DNA of 64,000 bases from Pseudomonas sp. Z8(2022) (GTDB lineage Bacteria; Pseudomonadota; Gammaproteobacteria; Pseudomonadales; Pseudomonadaceae). Positions 8,322 through 18,128 of the stretch are shown here, in pieces; within the stretch, counting starts at the first letter, position 1; each line of letters starts with the position of its first letter. The notes under the pieces were generated by a model. It saw nothing but the letters and a program-made list of their open reading frames with translations, was not told where the DNA came from and did not search any database. The translations under genes and the position numbers were made by a program. The stretch is taken from the NCBI RefSeq assembly GCF_025837155.1, contig NZ_CP107549.1, forward strand, positions 3,038,001 through 3,102,000. Reading direction: 5' to 3'.

Positions 8322-11114
8322 TCAGATGACCTCCTTGCACGACTCGTCCTGACTGACATGGCCGATGTTGGAAAGAATCAGCAGGGTCGCACCAACGACC
8401 GCCAGGAATACCCCGAGATCGAAGAGGATGGCGGTAGCCAGTTCGATTTCGCCGATCAGCGGAATATGGAAATGGCCGAACGCCGAAGTCAGGAACGGCG
8501 AGCCGAACGCCCAGCTGCCCAGACCGGTCAACCCGGCGATCAGCACACCCCAGCCGGCGGTGGCGTGATAGCTGAACCTCAGGCGCTCCTGGGTCCAGGT
8601 CACGCCGTGAGAGATGTATTGCAGAATCAACGCCACCGAGGTGATCAGACCGGCGATGAAGCCGCCACCCGGCAGGTTGTGGCCGCGCAGGAAGATGAAT
8701 GCCGAAATCAGCAGTGCCATGGGCAGCATCGCACGCGACAGGTTGTCGAGAATCATCGGGTGGGCATCGGTCGACCATGGCCGACCATTCTTGTCGTGGG
8801 TCGGGTGCGGCAGATGCAGACCATGCAGTAGCGCGTAAATGCCGATGGCGGCGATCGCTAGCACGGTGATCTCGCCCAGGGTATCGAAGCCGCGGAAGTC
8901 CACCAGAATCACGTTGACCACATTGGTACCGCCACCGCCGGAGACGCTGTTCTCGAGGAAGAACGACGAGATGCTCTGGTAGGGACGGGTCAACACCGCA
9001 TAGGTCAGCATCGCCACCATGGTACCGCTGCCCAGTGCCAGAACCAGATCGCGCAAGCCACGCAGGCTGCTGGACTCGGCCGGGGTGCGGTCGGTCATGA
9101 AATACAGGGTGAGGGTCAGCAGGATAATGGTCACCACCTCGACCGACAGCTGGGTCAGCGCCAGGTCCGGGGCGGAGAAACGGGCGAAGGCCAGCGCCAC
9201 CATCAGCCCCGCGCCGCTGAGAATCATCAGAGCGACCAGGCGGCGACGGTGGAAGACCACGGTGAGCACTGCCGTCACCATCAGAATCAGCATGCCGGTG
9301 ACAGTCAGCAGATCGATCGGCGTCATCGGCACACTGCCGCTCAGTTGCTCCAGCGGCGACAAGGCGATCACCGTCAGGGTCAGGGCACTGCCGAGCATCC
9401 AGGCCAGGTAGCGCTGCAGCGAGCCGCTTTCCAGGCGGCTGGTGATGCGCACGGATAGGCGGGTCGCGTAACGCACCACCTGATCGAAGACATCCTTGGC
9501 ATCCAGATTGGGCAAGCCTTCATACCAGCGGAACAGCGGCTTGCGGCAGATATAGACGATGATGCCGCCGAACAGTGCGATGAAGCTCATCAACAGCGGC
9601 AGATTGAGGCCGTGCCAGATGGACAGGCTGTACTCAGGCACTTCGCCGCCCAGTGTCGCAGAGACAGCAGCGGCCAGCAGCGGCGCCACCGTATAAGCCG
9701 GCACGACACCCACCAGCAGGCAGAGGAACACCAGCACCTCTACCGGCACCTTCATGTAGCGCGGCGGCTCGTGCGGTGGGTACTTGGGCAGGTCGATCGG
9801 TTCCCCGTTGAAGAACACGTCATGGATGAAGCGCAGCGAGTAGGCGACCGAGAACACGCCGGCCACGGTCGCAGCCGCCGGAATTACCCAGTTGAAACCA
9901 CCCAGCAGGTGCTGGTGCAGGGTTTCGGTAAAGAACATTTCCTTGCTCAGGAAACCGTTGAGCAGCGGTACGCCAGCCATGGCCGAAGCCGCTACCATCG
10001 CCAGCACCGCCGTATGCGGCATGTACTTCCACAAGCCGTTGATGCGCCGCATATCGCGAATGCCGGTCTCGTGGTCGATGATGCCCGCCGCCATGAACAG
10101 CGAGGCCTTGAAGGTGGCGTGGTTGATGATATGGAACACCGCAGCCACCGCAGCCAGCCGGGTATCCAGGCCGAACAGCAGGGTGATCAGGCCCAGGTGG
10201 CTGATAGTCGAATAGGCCAGCAGGCCCTTGAGATCATGCTGGAACAGGGCCATGCAGGCGCCCACCAGCAGTGTGGCCAGGCCGGTCAGGCTGACCATGT
10301 AGAACCACCACTCGGAACCAGCCAGCGCCGGGTACAGGCGCGCCAGCAGGAATACCCCGGCCTTGACCATGGTCGCCGAGTGCAGATAGGCCGACACCGG
10401 CGTAGGCGCCGCCATGGCGTGCGGCAGCCAGAAGTGGAACGGGAACTGCGCCGACTTGGTGAACACCCCCAGCAGCACCAGCACCAGCGCTACCGGATAC
10501 AGCTCGTGCGCCCGGATCGCATAACCGGCCGCCAGCACCTGGGACAACTCGAAGCTGCCGACGATGTGACCGATCAGCAGGATGCCGGCGAGCAGCGCCA
10601 GACCGCCACCGCCGGTGATTGCCAGGGCCATGCGCGCGCCCTTGCGGGCCTCGGAACGCGAACCCCAGAACCCGATCAGCAGGAACGACGACAGGCTGGT
10701 CAGTTCCCAGAACATCAGCATCAGCAGCAGGTTTTCCGACAGTACCACGCCGAGCATGGCGCCCATGAATAGCAGCAGGAAGGCGAAGAAGCGCCCCATC
10801 GGCTCGGTCTTGGCCAGATAATAGCGGGCGTAGAGGATGACCAGCAGACCGATGCCGAGAATCAGCAGCGCGAACAGGAAGCCGAGGCCATCGAGACGCA
10901 GGCTGAGGTTCAGCCCCAGATGCGGCAGCCACTCCAGCTTGACCCGCAGCACCTCTCCGGCGAACACCGCGGACTGCTGGTTGAACAGCAGTACCAGCGC
11001 CACGATGGGCGCGAGAGCCGCAGCAGCGGCACAGGCCGAGCGTCCGAGCCGGTCGGCAAGCACCGGCAGAAACAATCCAAGAAATGGCAAGGCGACAATC
11101 AGCGCAAGCGCCAT
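8322..11114 (-). CDS. shaA: Monovalent cation/H+ antiporter subunit A (fused A-B subunit)
   Basis: The 930-residue protein has some twenty membrane spans. Residues 1 to about 650 are the NuoL-like MrpA core, with the conserved Glu in [20 protein letters not shown] and the proton-path Lys in [18 protein letters not shown]. The C-terminal 140 residues ([20 protein letters not shown]) are an MrpB domain. This explains why there is no separate B gene: the operon is of the six-gene Pha/Sha type. It acts in the inner membrane in pH and Na+/K+ homeostasis and sets the first reading frame of the operon. The start at 11114 gives the expected hydrophobic N-terminus. Confidence 0.96.
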   Translation of the reverse strand: MALALIVALPFLGLFLPVLADRLGRSACAAAAALAPIVALVLLFNQQSAVFAGEVLRVKLEWLPHLGLNLSLRLDGLGFLFALLILGIGLLVILYARYYLAKTEPMGRFFAFLLLFMGAMLGVVLSENLLLMLMFWELTSLSSFLLIGFWGSRSEARKGARMALAITGGGGLALLAGILLIGHIVGSFELSQVLAAGYAIRAHELYPVALVLVLLGVFTKSAQFPFHFWLPHAMAAPTPVSAYLHSATMVKAGVFLLARLYPALAGSEWWFYMVSLTGLATLLVGACMALFQHDLKGLLAYSTISHLGLITLLFGLDTRLAAVAAVFHIINHATFKASLFMAAGIIDHETGIRDMRRINGLWKYMPHTAVLAMVAASAMAGVPLLNGFLSKEMFFTETLHQHLLGGFNWVIPAAATVAGVFSVAYSLRFIHDVFFNGEPIDLPKYPPHEPPRYMKVPVEVLVFLCLLVGVVPAYTVAPLLAAAVSATLGGEVPEYSLSIWHGLNLPLLMSFIALFGGIIVYICRKPLFRWYEGLPNLDAKDVFDQVVRYATRLSVRITSRLESGSLQRYLAWMLGSALTLTVIALSPLEQLSGSVPMTPIDLLTVTGMLILMVTAVLTVVFHRRRLVALMILSGAGLMVALAFARFSAPDLALTQLSVEVVTIILLTLTLYFMTDRTPAESSSLRGLRDLVLALGSGTMVAMLTYAVLTRPYQSISSFFLENSVSGGGGTNVVNVILVDFRGFDTLGEITVLAIAAIGIYALLHGLHLPHPTHDKNGRPWSTDAHPMILDNLSRAMLPMALLISAFIFLRGHNLPGGGFIAGLITSVALILQYISHGVTWTQERLRFSYHATAGWGVLIAGLTGLGSWAFGSPFLTSAFGHFHIPLIGEIELATAILFDLGVFLAVVGATLLILSNIGHVSQDESCKEVI

Positions 11115-11248
11115 CGGAAAACCCCTTATGCAGGCACGTCAGGTGATGCGGTTTCATCCACAGGATTGGAGTCGAGACTCCCTGACGGTGATATTCCATG
11201 CACCACAACGAATCAGCTAAGTCGTTGTCGGCACAAGCATAACGGGCG

Positions 11249-11277
11249 ATTATCCATAACTATCAACGCAACGTCAT
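11249..11277 (-). promoter_or_regulatory. Candidate sigma-70 promoter of the sha operon
   Basis: On the minus strand, ATGACG (11277-11272) and GATAAT (11254-11249) are separated by 17 bases. They match the -35 consensus at four of six positions and the -10 at five of six. The site is about 135 bases before the shaA start and would produce a moderate untranslated leader. This was spotted by eye and is not proven. Confidence 0.4.
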
Positions 11278-11358
11278 GCATTGAGTTATCGTCACACACA
11301 CTTGGTTACGCATGTCCATAACGCGATGCCGACAATCGCCCCACCACTATAGCCGGAC

Positions 11359-11392
11359 AAAAAAAAGCCGGAGCAGCATCGACTGCTCCGGC
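11359..11392 (-). terminator. Rho-independent terminator of the glycine-zipper lipoprotein gene
   Basis: A perfect 10-bp stem (GCCGGAGCAG at 11367-11376 with its complement at 11383-11392) with a six-base loop is followed, in the minus direction, by eight T residues (A run 11359-11366). It lies just after the stop codon of the minus-strand gene at 11406. Confidence 0.9.
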
Positions 11393-11405
11393 TCCTGTAC
11401 GAGGA

Positions 11406-11867
11406 TCAGTGAGAGACGCGGCTGGTACCGTTGACGGTCATGACGCGCACGCGCTCACCGACGCGGAACACCTGGTTCGGCTCGACTTCCTGCACATAGG
11501 CACGCATGGTGCCATCGTCCTCACGTACGGTGATTTCCACACCCTGGGTACGGGTCAGGCCTTCCTCGGCTGCGGCACCCAGCAGGCCACCGGCGACGGC
11601 ACCGACCACCGCCATCACGGCGCTGCCTCGACCACCGCCCAGCCCGCTACCGCCTACCCCGCCGATCACCGCACCGGCGCCAGCTCCGATCGGAGTCTTG
11701 GTACCTTCGATCTTCACCGGACGCAGCGACTCGATGGTACCCATGCGTACCGTTTGCACCGCTCGGGCCTCGTCACGACTGTAGGTGTCACCAGTCAGAC
11801 TGGACTGGCAACCGCCGAGGGCCAGCAGCGCGGCCAGCGAGGTAATGAGCAGAGTAGGTTTACGCAT
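11406..11867 (-). CDS. Glycine-zipper outer-membrane lipoprotein (SlyB/PCP-like)
   Basis: The 153-residue protein has a lipoprotein signal with lipobox LALGGC (Cys at about residue 20). It is followed by a glycine-zipper region (GAGAGAVIGGVGGSGLGGG..., AVVGAVAGGLLGAA) and a C-terminal beta-rich tail. This is the layout of SlyB/Pcp outer-membrane lipoproteins, which help stabilise the outer membrane. ATG 11867 is preceded by AGGAGG seven bases upstream and is clearly the start. It is a single-gene unit with its own terminator. Confidence 0.9.
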   Translation of the reverse strand: MRKPTLLITSLAALLALGGCQSSLTGDTYSRDEARAVQTVRMGTIESLRPVKIEGTKTPIGAGAGAVIGGVGGSGLGGGRGSAVMAVVGAVAGGLLGAAAEEGLTRTQGVEITVREDDGTMRAYVQEVEPNQVFRVGERVRVMTVNGTSRVSH

Positions 11868-11981
11868 AGCAATTCCTCCTGAAGTGTCGTAATCCATTAG
11901 ACGCCGGACGCGCGCAACTGTCACGACAGAACCTTAACAATTGTTAAGTCAGACAGACCGAGTTCAGCCGGGTTCGTCCCG

Positions 11982-13115
11982 TCAGCCCCGGGCGAGACGC
12001 CAGAGCCTGGCGATATCCGTGGCGCGCGCCTGCAGTTCGCCCGCCGCGCCGGCCATCGCCTGCTCCAGCGACAGCGGTCCCGGCGCCAGGCTGAACGCGG
12101 CTTCGATACCTGCCTCGTACAACGCCTGATAGTTGTCGCCCAGGCTACCGGCCAGGGCGATAACCGGCACCCCGGCCTCGCGCGCCACACGCGCGACACC
12201 GACGGGGGTCTTGCCGTGCAGGGTCTGGGCATCCATGCGCCCTTCGCCGGTGATCACCAGATCTGCATTCTCCACCGCCGCGGCCAGGCCAGAGAGTTCG
12301 GCTACCAGTTCGATACCGGAACGGAAGCTAGCCTTGAGAAAAGCACGGGCTGCGAAACCCAACCCGCCAGCTGCACCGACACCCGGAAACTCAGCGTGAT
12401 CCTCGCCCAGCGTGGCAGCTGCGACACGGGCGAAACGTCCGAGCGCCATGTCGAGCTGGGCGACATGTTCAGGCGTCGCCCCCTTCTGCGGGCCGAACAC
12501 GGCAGAAGCGCCGCGAGGGCCGCACAGAGGGTTGTCGACATCGGCGGCGACCTCGATCTGCACCTTCAGCAGGCGCGCATCAAGACCGCTCGGGTCGAGC
12601 TGATCGAGATTCGCCAGGGCAGCACCGCCTGGCGATAGCGGGTTTCCCTGAGCATCGACAAAGCGCATGCCCAGCGCCTGCAGCAGACCGAGGCCGGCAT
12701 CGTTGGTAGCACTGCCGCCCAATCCGAGAATGATGCGTGTGGCGCCGGCGTCCAGTGCCTCGCGAATCAGCTCGCCTGTGCCGAAGCTGCAGGCCCGGCG
12801 AGCGTCGCGCTGCTCACGCGGCACCCAGTGCAGGCCGCTGGCGGCCGCCATCTCGACCACCGCAGTGCCCTGCCCCAGCCAGCCCCAGTGCGCCGTCACC
12901 GGTTCACCCATGGGGCCGCGTACCCGGCATTCGCGACGCTCGCCACCCACGGCGGCCAGAACCGCATCCACCGTTCCCTCGCCACCGTCGGCCATGGGCC
13001 GGAGCAGGCACTCGGCATCGGGGAACACCTGCAGCCAGCCTCGGGCGATGGCAGCAGCCACGTCGGGTGCGCTGAGGCTCTCCTTGAAGGAGTCGGGAGC
13101 GATGACGATTTTCAT
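11982..13115 (-). CDS. Glycerate kinase (GlxK/GarK type)
   Basis: The 377-residue protein matches the glycerate kinase type 1 family: KIVIAPDSFKESLSAPDVA at the N-terminus, RPMADGGEGTVDAVL, a GLGGSATNDAGLGLLQALG glycine-rich segment, and VITGEGRMDAQTLHGKTP near the C-terminus. It phosphorylates glycerate with ATP (the family includes 2- and 3-phosphoglycerate-forming members), feeding lower glycolysis. It lies directly after a GntP-type permease and a CdaR-type regulator on the same strand, so the three probably form a glycerate uptake and use module. Confidence 0.93.
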   Translation of the reverse strand: MKIVIAPDSFKESLSAPDVAAAIARGWLQVFPDAECLLRPMADGGEGTVDAVLAAVGGERRECRVRGPMGEPVTAHWGWLGQGTAVVEMAAASGLHWVPREQRDARRACSFGTGELIREALDAGATRIILGLGGSATNDAGLGLLQALGMRFVDAQGNPLSPGGAALANLDQLDPSGLDARLLKVQIEVAADVDNPLCGPRGASAVFGPQKGATPEHVAQLDMALGRFARVAAATLGEDHAEFPGVGAAGGLGFAARAFLKASFRSGIELVAELSGLAAAVENADLVITGEGRMDAQTLHGKTPVGVARVAREAGVPVIALAGSLGDNYQALYEAGIEAAFSLAPGPLSLEQAMAGAAGELQARATDIARLWRLARG

Positions 13116-13170
13116 GATCGGAACCTCGAAAGGAGGCAGGCGACCTCTGGTCGCCTGCCGATATAGCGGA

Positions 13171-14538
13171 TTACAGCAGAATCAGGCTGAGCAGCCAGAC
13201 GGTGATCATGCCGGCGACACCCTGGATCAGGGTCGCGACGGTTTGCGCACGGTAAGCCGTGGAAACCTTCATGCGGCTGAACTGGGTAACCACCCAGAAG
13301 AAGCTGTCGTTGGCGTGGGAAACGGTCATCGCGCCGGCCCCGATGGCCATCACGGTCAGCACGCGGCCCATCTCGCTGTCCAGGCCCAGTTGACCCAGCA
13401 GCGGCGCCACCAGCGCCGACGTGGTGACCAGCGCCACCGTCGTCGAGCCTTGCGCGCTCTTCAGTGCGGCAGCCACCACGAACGGCATGAACAGGCCGAT
13501 ACCCAGCGCCGACAGCGTGGTCCCCAGATAGTCGCCAAGCGGAGTGATCTTGAGGATCGCACCGAAGGCACCACCGGCGCCGGTGATCAGCAGAATGGGC
13601 GCGGCGGATACCAGGCCCTCGGCCACGAAGTCGTGGAATTCCTGACGTTTGTCAGCGCTCTTGAGCAGCGTGCAGGCCAGCGCCAGGCCGACCAGTAGCG
13701 CAGCAATCGGCTGGCCGAAGAAGTTCAGCAGAGCGAACAGGATGCCCTCGCCGAACGGCTTGCTGGGGAACACGGCGATGGAACCCAGGCAGATCAGCAG
13801 GATCGGCACGAAGATCGGCGCAAAGGCCTGGAAGGCACTGGGCAGCTTGCCGTAGCGCGCCTTCAGCGCATCGAAGTCAACCTCGTCGGCGAGCAGCTCG
13901 CTCGGCGCCTCTTCCAGCAGGTCGTGATCGTTCTGCTTGAGGAAACGGTTGGCCCACAGCATACCGGCCAGCGCCGTGACCAGCGCGACCACCAGACCCA
14001 CGGCGATGACCAGACCCAACGAGGTTTCCAGCCCCAGGTTGCCGGCAGCAGCAATCGGCCCGGGCGTCGGCGGCACGAAGGTGTGGGTGGCGTACAGGCC
14101 CGTGGCCAGAGCCACGCTCATGGCCACCACGGAAACCTTCATCCGCGCCGCCAGTGCATTCTTCAGCGAGTTGAGAATGACGTAGCCGGAATCGCAGAAC
14201 ACCGGAATGGAAACCAGGTAGCCGATGATCGACATGGTCAGCGTCGGGAAGCGCTGGCCCAGCAGGCGGATAACCGTCTCGGCCATGGTAATGGCGGCGC
14301 CACTGCGCTCCAGGATCACGCCGATGATGGTACCCAGCGCGATCACGATACCGATGTAACCAAGAATGCCGCCGAAGCCAGAGGCGACGGTCTTGAGAAT
14401 TTCACCGGCAGGCAGTTGATAGGCGAAACCGGCGATGATCGCGGCGCCCAGCAAGGCAAGGAAGGGATGCAGCTTCAAGCGAGTGGTGGACAACACGATG
14501 AACGCGATAAGCGCCACCAGAATCAGGACCAGGCTCAT
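13171..14538 (-). CDS. GntP-family permease (gluconate/glycerate:H+ symporter)
   Basis: The 455-residue polytopic protein has about 12-14 membrane spans and typical GntP features: TRLKLHPFLALLGAAI, GFGGILGYIGIVIALGTIIG and HTFVPPTPGPIAAAG. GntP transporters import gluconate and related sugar acids with protons. The neighbouring glycerate kinase makes glycerate the likelier substrate here. ATG 14538 is chosen because GAGGAG precedes it; an in-frame extension to 14649 would add a 37-residue segment with no family match. The glycerate kinase gene follows after 55 bases. Confidence 0.9.
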   Translation of the reverse strand: MSLVLILVALIAFIVLSTTRLKLHPFLALLGAAIIAGFAYQLPAGEILKTVASGFGGILGYIGIVIALGTIIGVILERSGAAITMAETVIRLLGQRFPTLTMSIIGYLVSIPVFCDSGYVILNSLKNALAARMKVSVVAMSVALATGLYATHTFVPPTPGPIAAAGNLGLETSLGLVIAVGLVVALVTALAGMLWANRFLKQNDHDLLEEAPSELLADEVDFDALKARYGKLPSAFQAFAPIFVPILLICLGSIAVFPSKPFGEGILFALLNFFGQPIAALLVGLALACTLLKSADKRQEFHDFVAEGLVSAAPILLITGAGGAFGAILKITPLGDYLGTTLSALGIGLFMPFVVAAALKSAQGSTTVALVTTSALVAPLLGQLGLDSEMGRVLTVMAIGAGAMTVSHANDSFFWVVTQFSRMKVSTAYRAQTVATLIQGVAGMITVWLLSLILL

Positions 14539-14700
14539 GACCAGTCTCCTCGTTGTTGTTATGACCGGACGCAGTATCCGGCGGGAAATGCCGACAGGCA
14601 GGCCATTGTGGCTCAGGCTCCGCCAGCAGACCCTGTGCGGCCGCACCAAAAGATAAGAGGCCCGAACGAGCCGTTTTGTTCAGGCGCACAACGCCGAGAA

Positions 14701-15822
14701 TCAGGAATACTCGTCACCCTGCACATCCAGCAGGCCGAGTCCGAGCGATAACTGCAGGCGCTGCTCGAAGCTGTTGAGGTCGAGCCCGCTCAGTTCGCCG
14801 ATGCGCTCCAGGCGATAACGCAGGGTGTTGCGGTGGATACCCAGCGCCCGGGCGCAACTCTGCACCTGACCGTCGTACGCGCACCAGGCCTCCAGGGTGG
14901 CACGCAGACTGCCTTGCACATCCTGGGCGAGCACCTGGCGTAGCGGCGCCAGCCAGCCCTGCAACAGCCAGCTGTGGCGCTGGGCATACAGCAGCGTCGG
15001 CAGACGCAGCTCTTGCAGATAGAGCAGACGACGCAGGGGAAAACGGGCCTGGCCGTAGGCCTGCAAATCACGCAGCACCAGGCTCGCCTGGCGTAGTTCG
15101 GCAAGATCGCCCAGCGGGTCACTCAGCGCCACAGAACCTATCCCCCAGTCACGCTCATCGGCCTGACTCAACCAGGCCTGATCGTCGCGGCTGATGCTGT
15201 AGGGCCGGCACCAGAGCAGCTCGTGACGCCCCAGCGGGGCCACCAGGTGTTCGCCCTTGCCACCGAGCGCAGCCAGCAGACGGGCCTGGCGCGGCAGCGG
15301 ATCACCCTCTTCCGCCAGCCGCAGCAGACACATCTGCCTCGGCCAGCTCAGATTCAGTCCCAGACGCTCGGCTTCCGCCTCCAGGCCGGACAAGCTCTGT
15401 TGCGGGTCGAGCAGTTGGCGCAACCAGGCTTCCTGCTGATGCCGCTGCCAGTGCCGCTCGGCCTGCAGCACGCGGTGCTCGACCAGCATTTCTGCGGCCA
15501 TGCGCACCAGTTCGGCATAGGGTCGTACCACTTCGGGATCGCCTGTAATGCCGAGTACGCCGATCAGTTGCTCGGCATGGCGCAACGGCAGGTTGACCCC
15601 GGGTTTGACACCACGCAGGCAGGCCGCGGCCTGGGCATCGATCTCCACGACGCGACGATTGGCCAGCACCAGCTGCGCGCCCTCATGGCGGGTATGCAGC
15701 CGACTGGGGTCGCCACTGCCGATGATCATGCCCTGCGCATCCATCACGTTGATGTTGTACGGCAGGATAGCCATGGCGCGGTCGACAATATGCTGCGCCA
15801 GGGTGGAGTCGAGTTCGAGCAT
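14701..15822 (-). CDS. Sugar diacid-type transcriptional activator (CdaR family)
   Basis: The 373-residue protein starts MLELDSTLAQHIVDRAMAIL and continues NINVMDAQGMIIGSGDPSR, almost the same layout as E. coli CdaR (SdaR): a sugar-diacid recognition domain, then a C-terminal PucR-type helix-turn-helix (ALGIHRNTLRYRLERIGELS). E. coli CdaR activates glucarate, galactarate and glycerate genes. Here it lies 162 bases upstream of the permease gene on the same strand, so it likely activates that pair in response to glycerate. ATG 15822 fits the E. coli N-terminus; an alternative ATG is at 15852. Confidence 0.9.
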   Translation of the reverse strand: MLELDSTLAQHIVDRAMAILPYNINVMDAQGMIIGSGDPSRLHTRHEGAQLVLANRRVVEIDAQAAACLRGVKPGVNLPLRHAEQLIGVLGITGDPEVVRPYAELVRMAAEMLVEHRVLQAERHWQRHQQEAWLRQLLDPQQSLSGLEAEAERLGLNLSWPRQMCLLRLAEEGDPLPRQARLLAALGGKGEHLVAPLGRHELLWCRPYSISRDDQAWLSQADERDWGIGSVALSDPLGDLAELRQASLVLRDLQAYGQARFPLRRLLYLQELRLPTLLYAQRHSWLLQGWLAPLRQVLAQDVQGSLRATLEAWCAYDGQVQSCARALGIHRNTLRYRLERIGELSGLDLNSFEQRLQLSLGLGLLDVQGDEYS

Positions 15823-15917
15823 CGGGAACGGCCTCGCGAATGAGGTCGCCATTGTAGGCCGTTGGACAGGCCAATGCGCTGGAGAGCCCGAGCAATCCTC
15901 GGGCTACTGCAGACGTT

Positions 15918-16433
15918 TCACTCGGCGCTTGGTTGCTCGACGCTGCCTACGGCCGTGTCATTCGCCGGCACTTTCGCCTTGGCCTGGTTACGCCGGGCTT
16001 CCATGCGATGCCGCCTGGCCTGCTGCCGGGCGTGCAACGCCTGCCCGGCCGTCACCACACCAACGGGTTGGCCTTGCAGGTCCAGACGCGGCGCGTTCTC
16101 GGTCATCGCAGACCAGTAGCGCCCGCCGCGACACCAGGCGGCAATACCCAGCTTGAGCTGCTCAAGGCTGATGCCGAGCAGCGATAGATGCTGCTCGGCA
16201 TCCTTGAGGATGCCCTCTTTCAACGGCACCTTGGGCGCGGGGTTGACCGGGAAAGCCAGAGGGAAATGCTTCTGCAGCCGCCAGATCGCTTCGACAGCCG
16301 GATCCTGCTCGCGCGCCTTGGCTTTTTGCGGCGGCTTGGACTTGCGCTTTGGCGGCTTCGCGTTTTCGGTCTTTACCTGCTCTTTTTCAGCCCGCAGGCG
16401 GTCACGTAGCTCGGCTAGTTGTTCAAAACCCAT
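15918..16433 (-). CDS. ProQ/FinO-domain RNA-binding protein
   Basis: The 171-residue protein has a lysine-rich N-terminal segment (KPPKRKSKPPQKAKA). This is followed by a ProQ/FINO domain (AIWRLQKHFPLAFPVNPAPKVPLKEGI, then WCRGGRYWSAM) and a basic, glutamine- and arginine-rich tail with GQPVGVVTAGQALHARQQ. Such proteins are RNA chaperones that bind structured RNAs and mRNA 3' ends. It appears to be a single gene. A GTG start at 16445 would add four residues; ATG 16433 is preferred. Confidence 0.88.
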   Translation of the reverse strand: MGFEQLAELRDRLRAEKEQVKTENAKPPKRKSKPPQKAKAREQDPAVEAIWRLQKHFPLAFPVNPAPKVPLKEGILKDAEQHLSLLGISLEQLKLGIAAWCRGGRYWSAMTENAPRLDLQGQPVGVVTAGQALHARQQARRHRMEARRNQAKAKVPANDTAVGSVEQPSAE

Positions 16434-16664
16434 TGTTCGATTCACAGCATCCCGGTTGATTCGTGGCGCAAGGGTATCTTATGTGCTGGTTTCGTACAGC
16501 CCTATTGCTAGCTGGCTTGCCCGACGGTTGTTAAGAGCAGGGGCCGCAAAGCTTGTTGCCGTGCGCCTTCCAGACAACGCAGGCATCCCGACACACCCTG
16601 CCAATCGCCGCTCAGAAGGCCTGGTGGAAGCCCGCGAACCGCTGTCCGCTATCTCCGCCAGAGA

Positions 16665-17312
16665 TTAAGGCGCCAGCCGTTCGCGAATCCAGGCTTCGCC
16701 CTGCAGCCGATAGTTGAGGCGGTCATGCAGGCGGCTCGGCCGGCCCTGCCAGAACTCGATGCGGTCCGGCAGCAGGCGATAGCCGCCCCAATGTGGCGGG
16801 CAGTGCGGAGCCTGATTGAGGAAGCGCTTTTCGGTCTCCACCATCAGGTCTTCCAGCTCGGCGCGGTCCCGGATCACCCTGCTCTGCGGCGAGGCCCAGG
16901 CACCGATGCGGCTGCCCAGCGGGCGGACCTGGAAATAACCGTCGGATTCGGCAGCTGTGACGCGCTCCACGCGCCCTTCAATGCGCACCTGGCGCTCCAG
17001 GCTGGGCCAGAAGAAGGTCATGGCGGCAAACGGACAGGCCGCCAGCTGACGGCCCTTGGCGCTGTCGTAGTTGCTGAAGAAGGTGAAACCGCGTTCGTCG
17101 AGGCCCTTGAGCAGCAGGACACGACAGTGGGGGCGCCCCTGTTCGTCGACGGTGGCCAGGGTCATGGCGTTGGGTTCGACCGGCAGTTGCTCGGTCTTCA
17201 CTGCGTCATCGAACCACTGACGAAACAGGGCAAAGGGATCCAGCGGCGCCTGGGCTTCGCTCAGACCGTCGCGGGTGTAGTCACGGCGCATATCGGCCAG
17301 GGTTTGGGTCAT
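16665..17312 (-). CDS. pdxH: Pyridoxamine 5'-phosphate oxidase
   Basis: The 215-residue protein is a full-length PdxH, which oxidises pyridoxine or pyridoxamine 5'-phosphate to pyridoxal 5'-phosphate using FMN and oxygen. Family features are [10 protein letters not shown] at the N-terminus, [34 protein letters not shown] and the C-terminal [14 protein letters not shown] signature. It is a cytoplasmic homodimer. It is transcribed with, or just after, the OmpA-type lipoprotein gene upstream (81-base gap). Confidence 0.97.
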   Translation of the reverse strand: MTQTLADMRRDYTRDGLSEAQAPLDPFALFRQWFDDAVKTEQLPVEPNAMTLATVDEQGRPHCRVLLLKGLDERGFTFFSNYDSAKGRQLAACPFAAMTFFWPSLERQVRIEGRVERVTAAESDGYFQVRPLGSRIGAWASPQSRVIRDRAELEDLMVETEKRFLNQAPHCPPHWGGYRLLPDRIEFWQGRPSRLHDRLNYRLQGEAWIRERLAP

Positions 17313-17393
17313 GGCAGTTCCTCAGAACAGGGCCGGAAACCAATCCGTCTGGTTACCGGCGCCTGCCCTCGCAATGTGGAAATGCCTGCAAGC

Positions 17394-18047
17394 TTACTCC
17401 GACTTGCCCACTTTTCCTTGATCTGCAGCAGCTACCTTGGGTGCGTCCTTGAGCTCCGCCTTGGCCGGCTGGCTGTACTTGGCGACCAGGCCCTGCATGG
17501 TGTCACGCGAAGTCAGGAGAATTTCCACACGGCGGTTCAGCGCACGACCGGCGGCGCTGTCATTGGCGGCACGCGGCATGTCGGACCCCAGGCCCATGAC
17601 CTGCAGGCGGTTCTGCTTGAGGCCGCTCAGGCGGAAGATCGAGGTCACGGCGCGCGCGCGCTGCTGGCTCAGATCGCGGTTCAGCGCTGCATCGCCACTG
17701 CTATCGGCATGACCGAGAACCACCACCGCGATATCTTCATCGGCTTCCAGCAACTTGGCGACGCGGGTGATCGGACCCAGGCTGGCCGGCAAAAGCATAT
17801 GCGGACGGTCCGGATTGAAGGAGCTCTGCACCGGAGCCGTCACCACCAGAAGATTTTCCCGACGCTCGAACTCGAACTGGCTGCCCTTGACCGCGTCGCG
17901 CAGTTTCGGCTCGTACTCGTCCAGCCAGGCGCGAGTGACCTGAGGCGGCGGCATGACGGCCGGTTTGGCGACTCCCTTCTTTTCCGAGCCGGCGCAACCT
18001 GCGATCAGCAGGCAGCAGGTAAAGGCAAAAATCTTGTTGGCACGCAT
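17394..18047 (-). CDS. OmpA-family lipoprotein
   Basis: The 217-residue protein has a signal peptide with lipobox LIAGC (Cys about residue 18), a linker and a C-terminal OmpA-like peptidoglycan-binding domain. In that domain VVLGHADSSGDAALNRDLSQQRARAV and NRRVEILL match the meso-diaminopimelate-binding motif region. It is likely an outer-membrane lipoprotein anchored to peptidoglycan. It lies upstream of pdxH on the same strand, an order I recall from P. aeruginosa. Its specific role is not known. Confidence 0.9.
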   Translation of the reverse strand: MRANKIFAFTCCLLIAGCAGSEKKGVAKPAVMPPPQVTRAWLDEYEPKLRDAVKGSQFEFERRENLLVVTAPVQSSFNPDRPHMLLPASLGPITRVAKLLEADEDIAVVVLGHADSSGDAALNRDLSQQRARAVTSIFRLSGLKQNRLQVMGLGSDMPRAANDSAAGRALNRRVEILLTSRDTMQGLVAKYSQPAKAELKDAPKVAAADQGKVGKSE

Positions 18048-18128
18048 GTAGCCCCCGAGGTCACACAGATCTAATGGTCGATTCGTTATGGTTGCAACTG
18101 AACGATTGGCGCGAGTTTAGCCGTTCAA

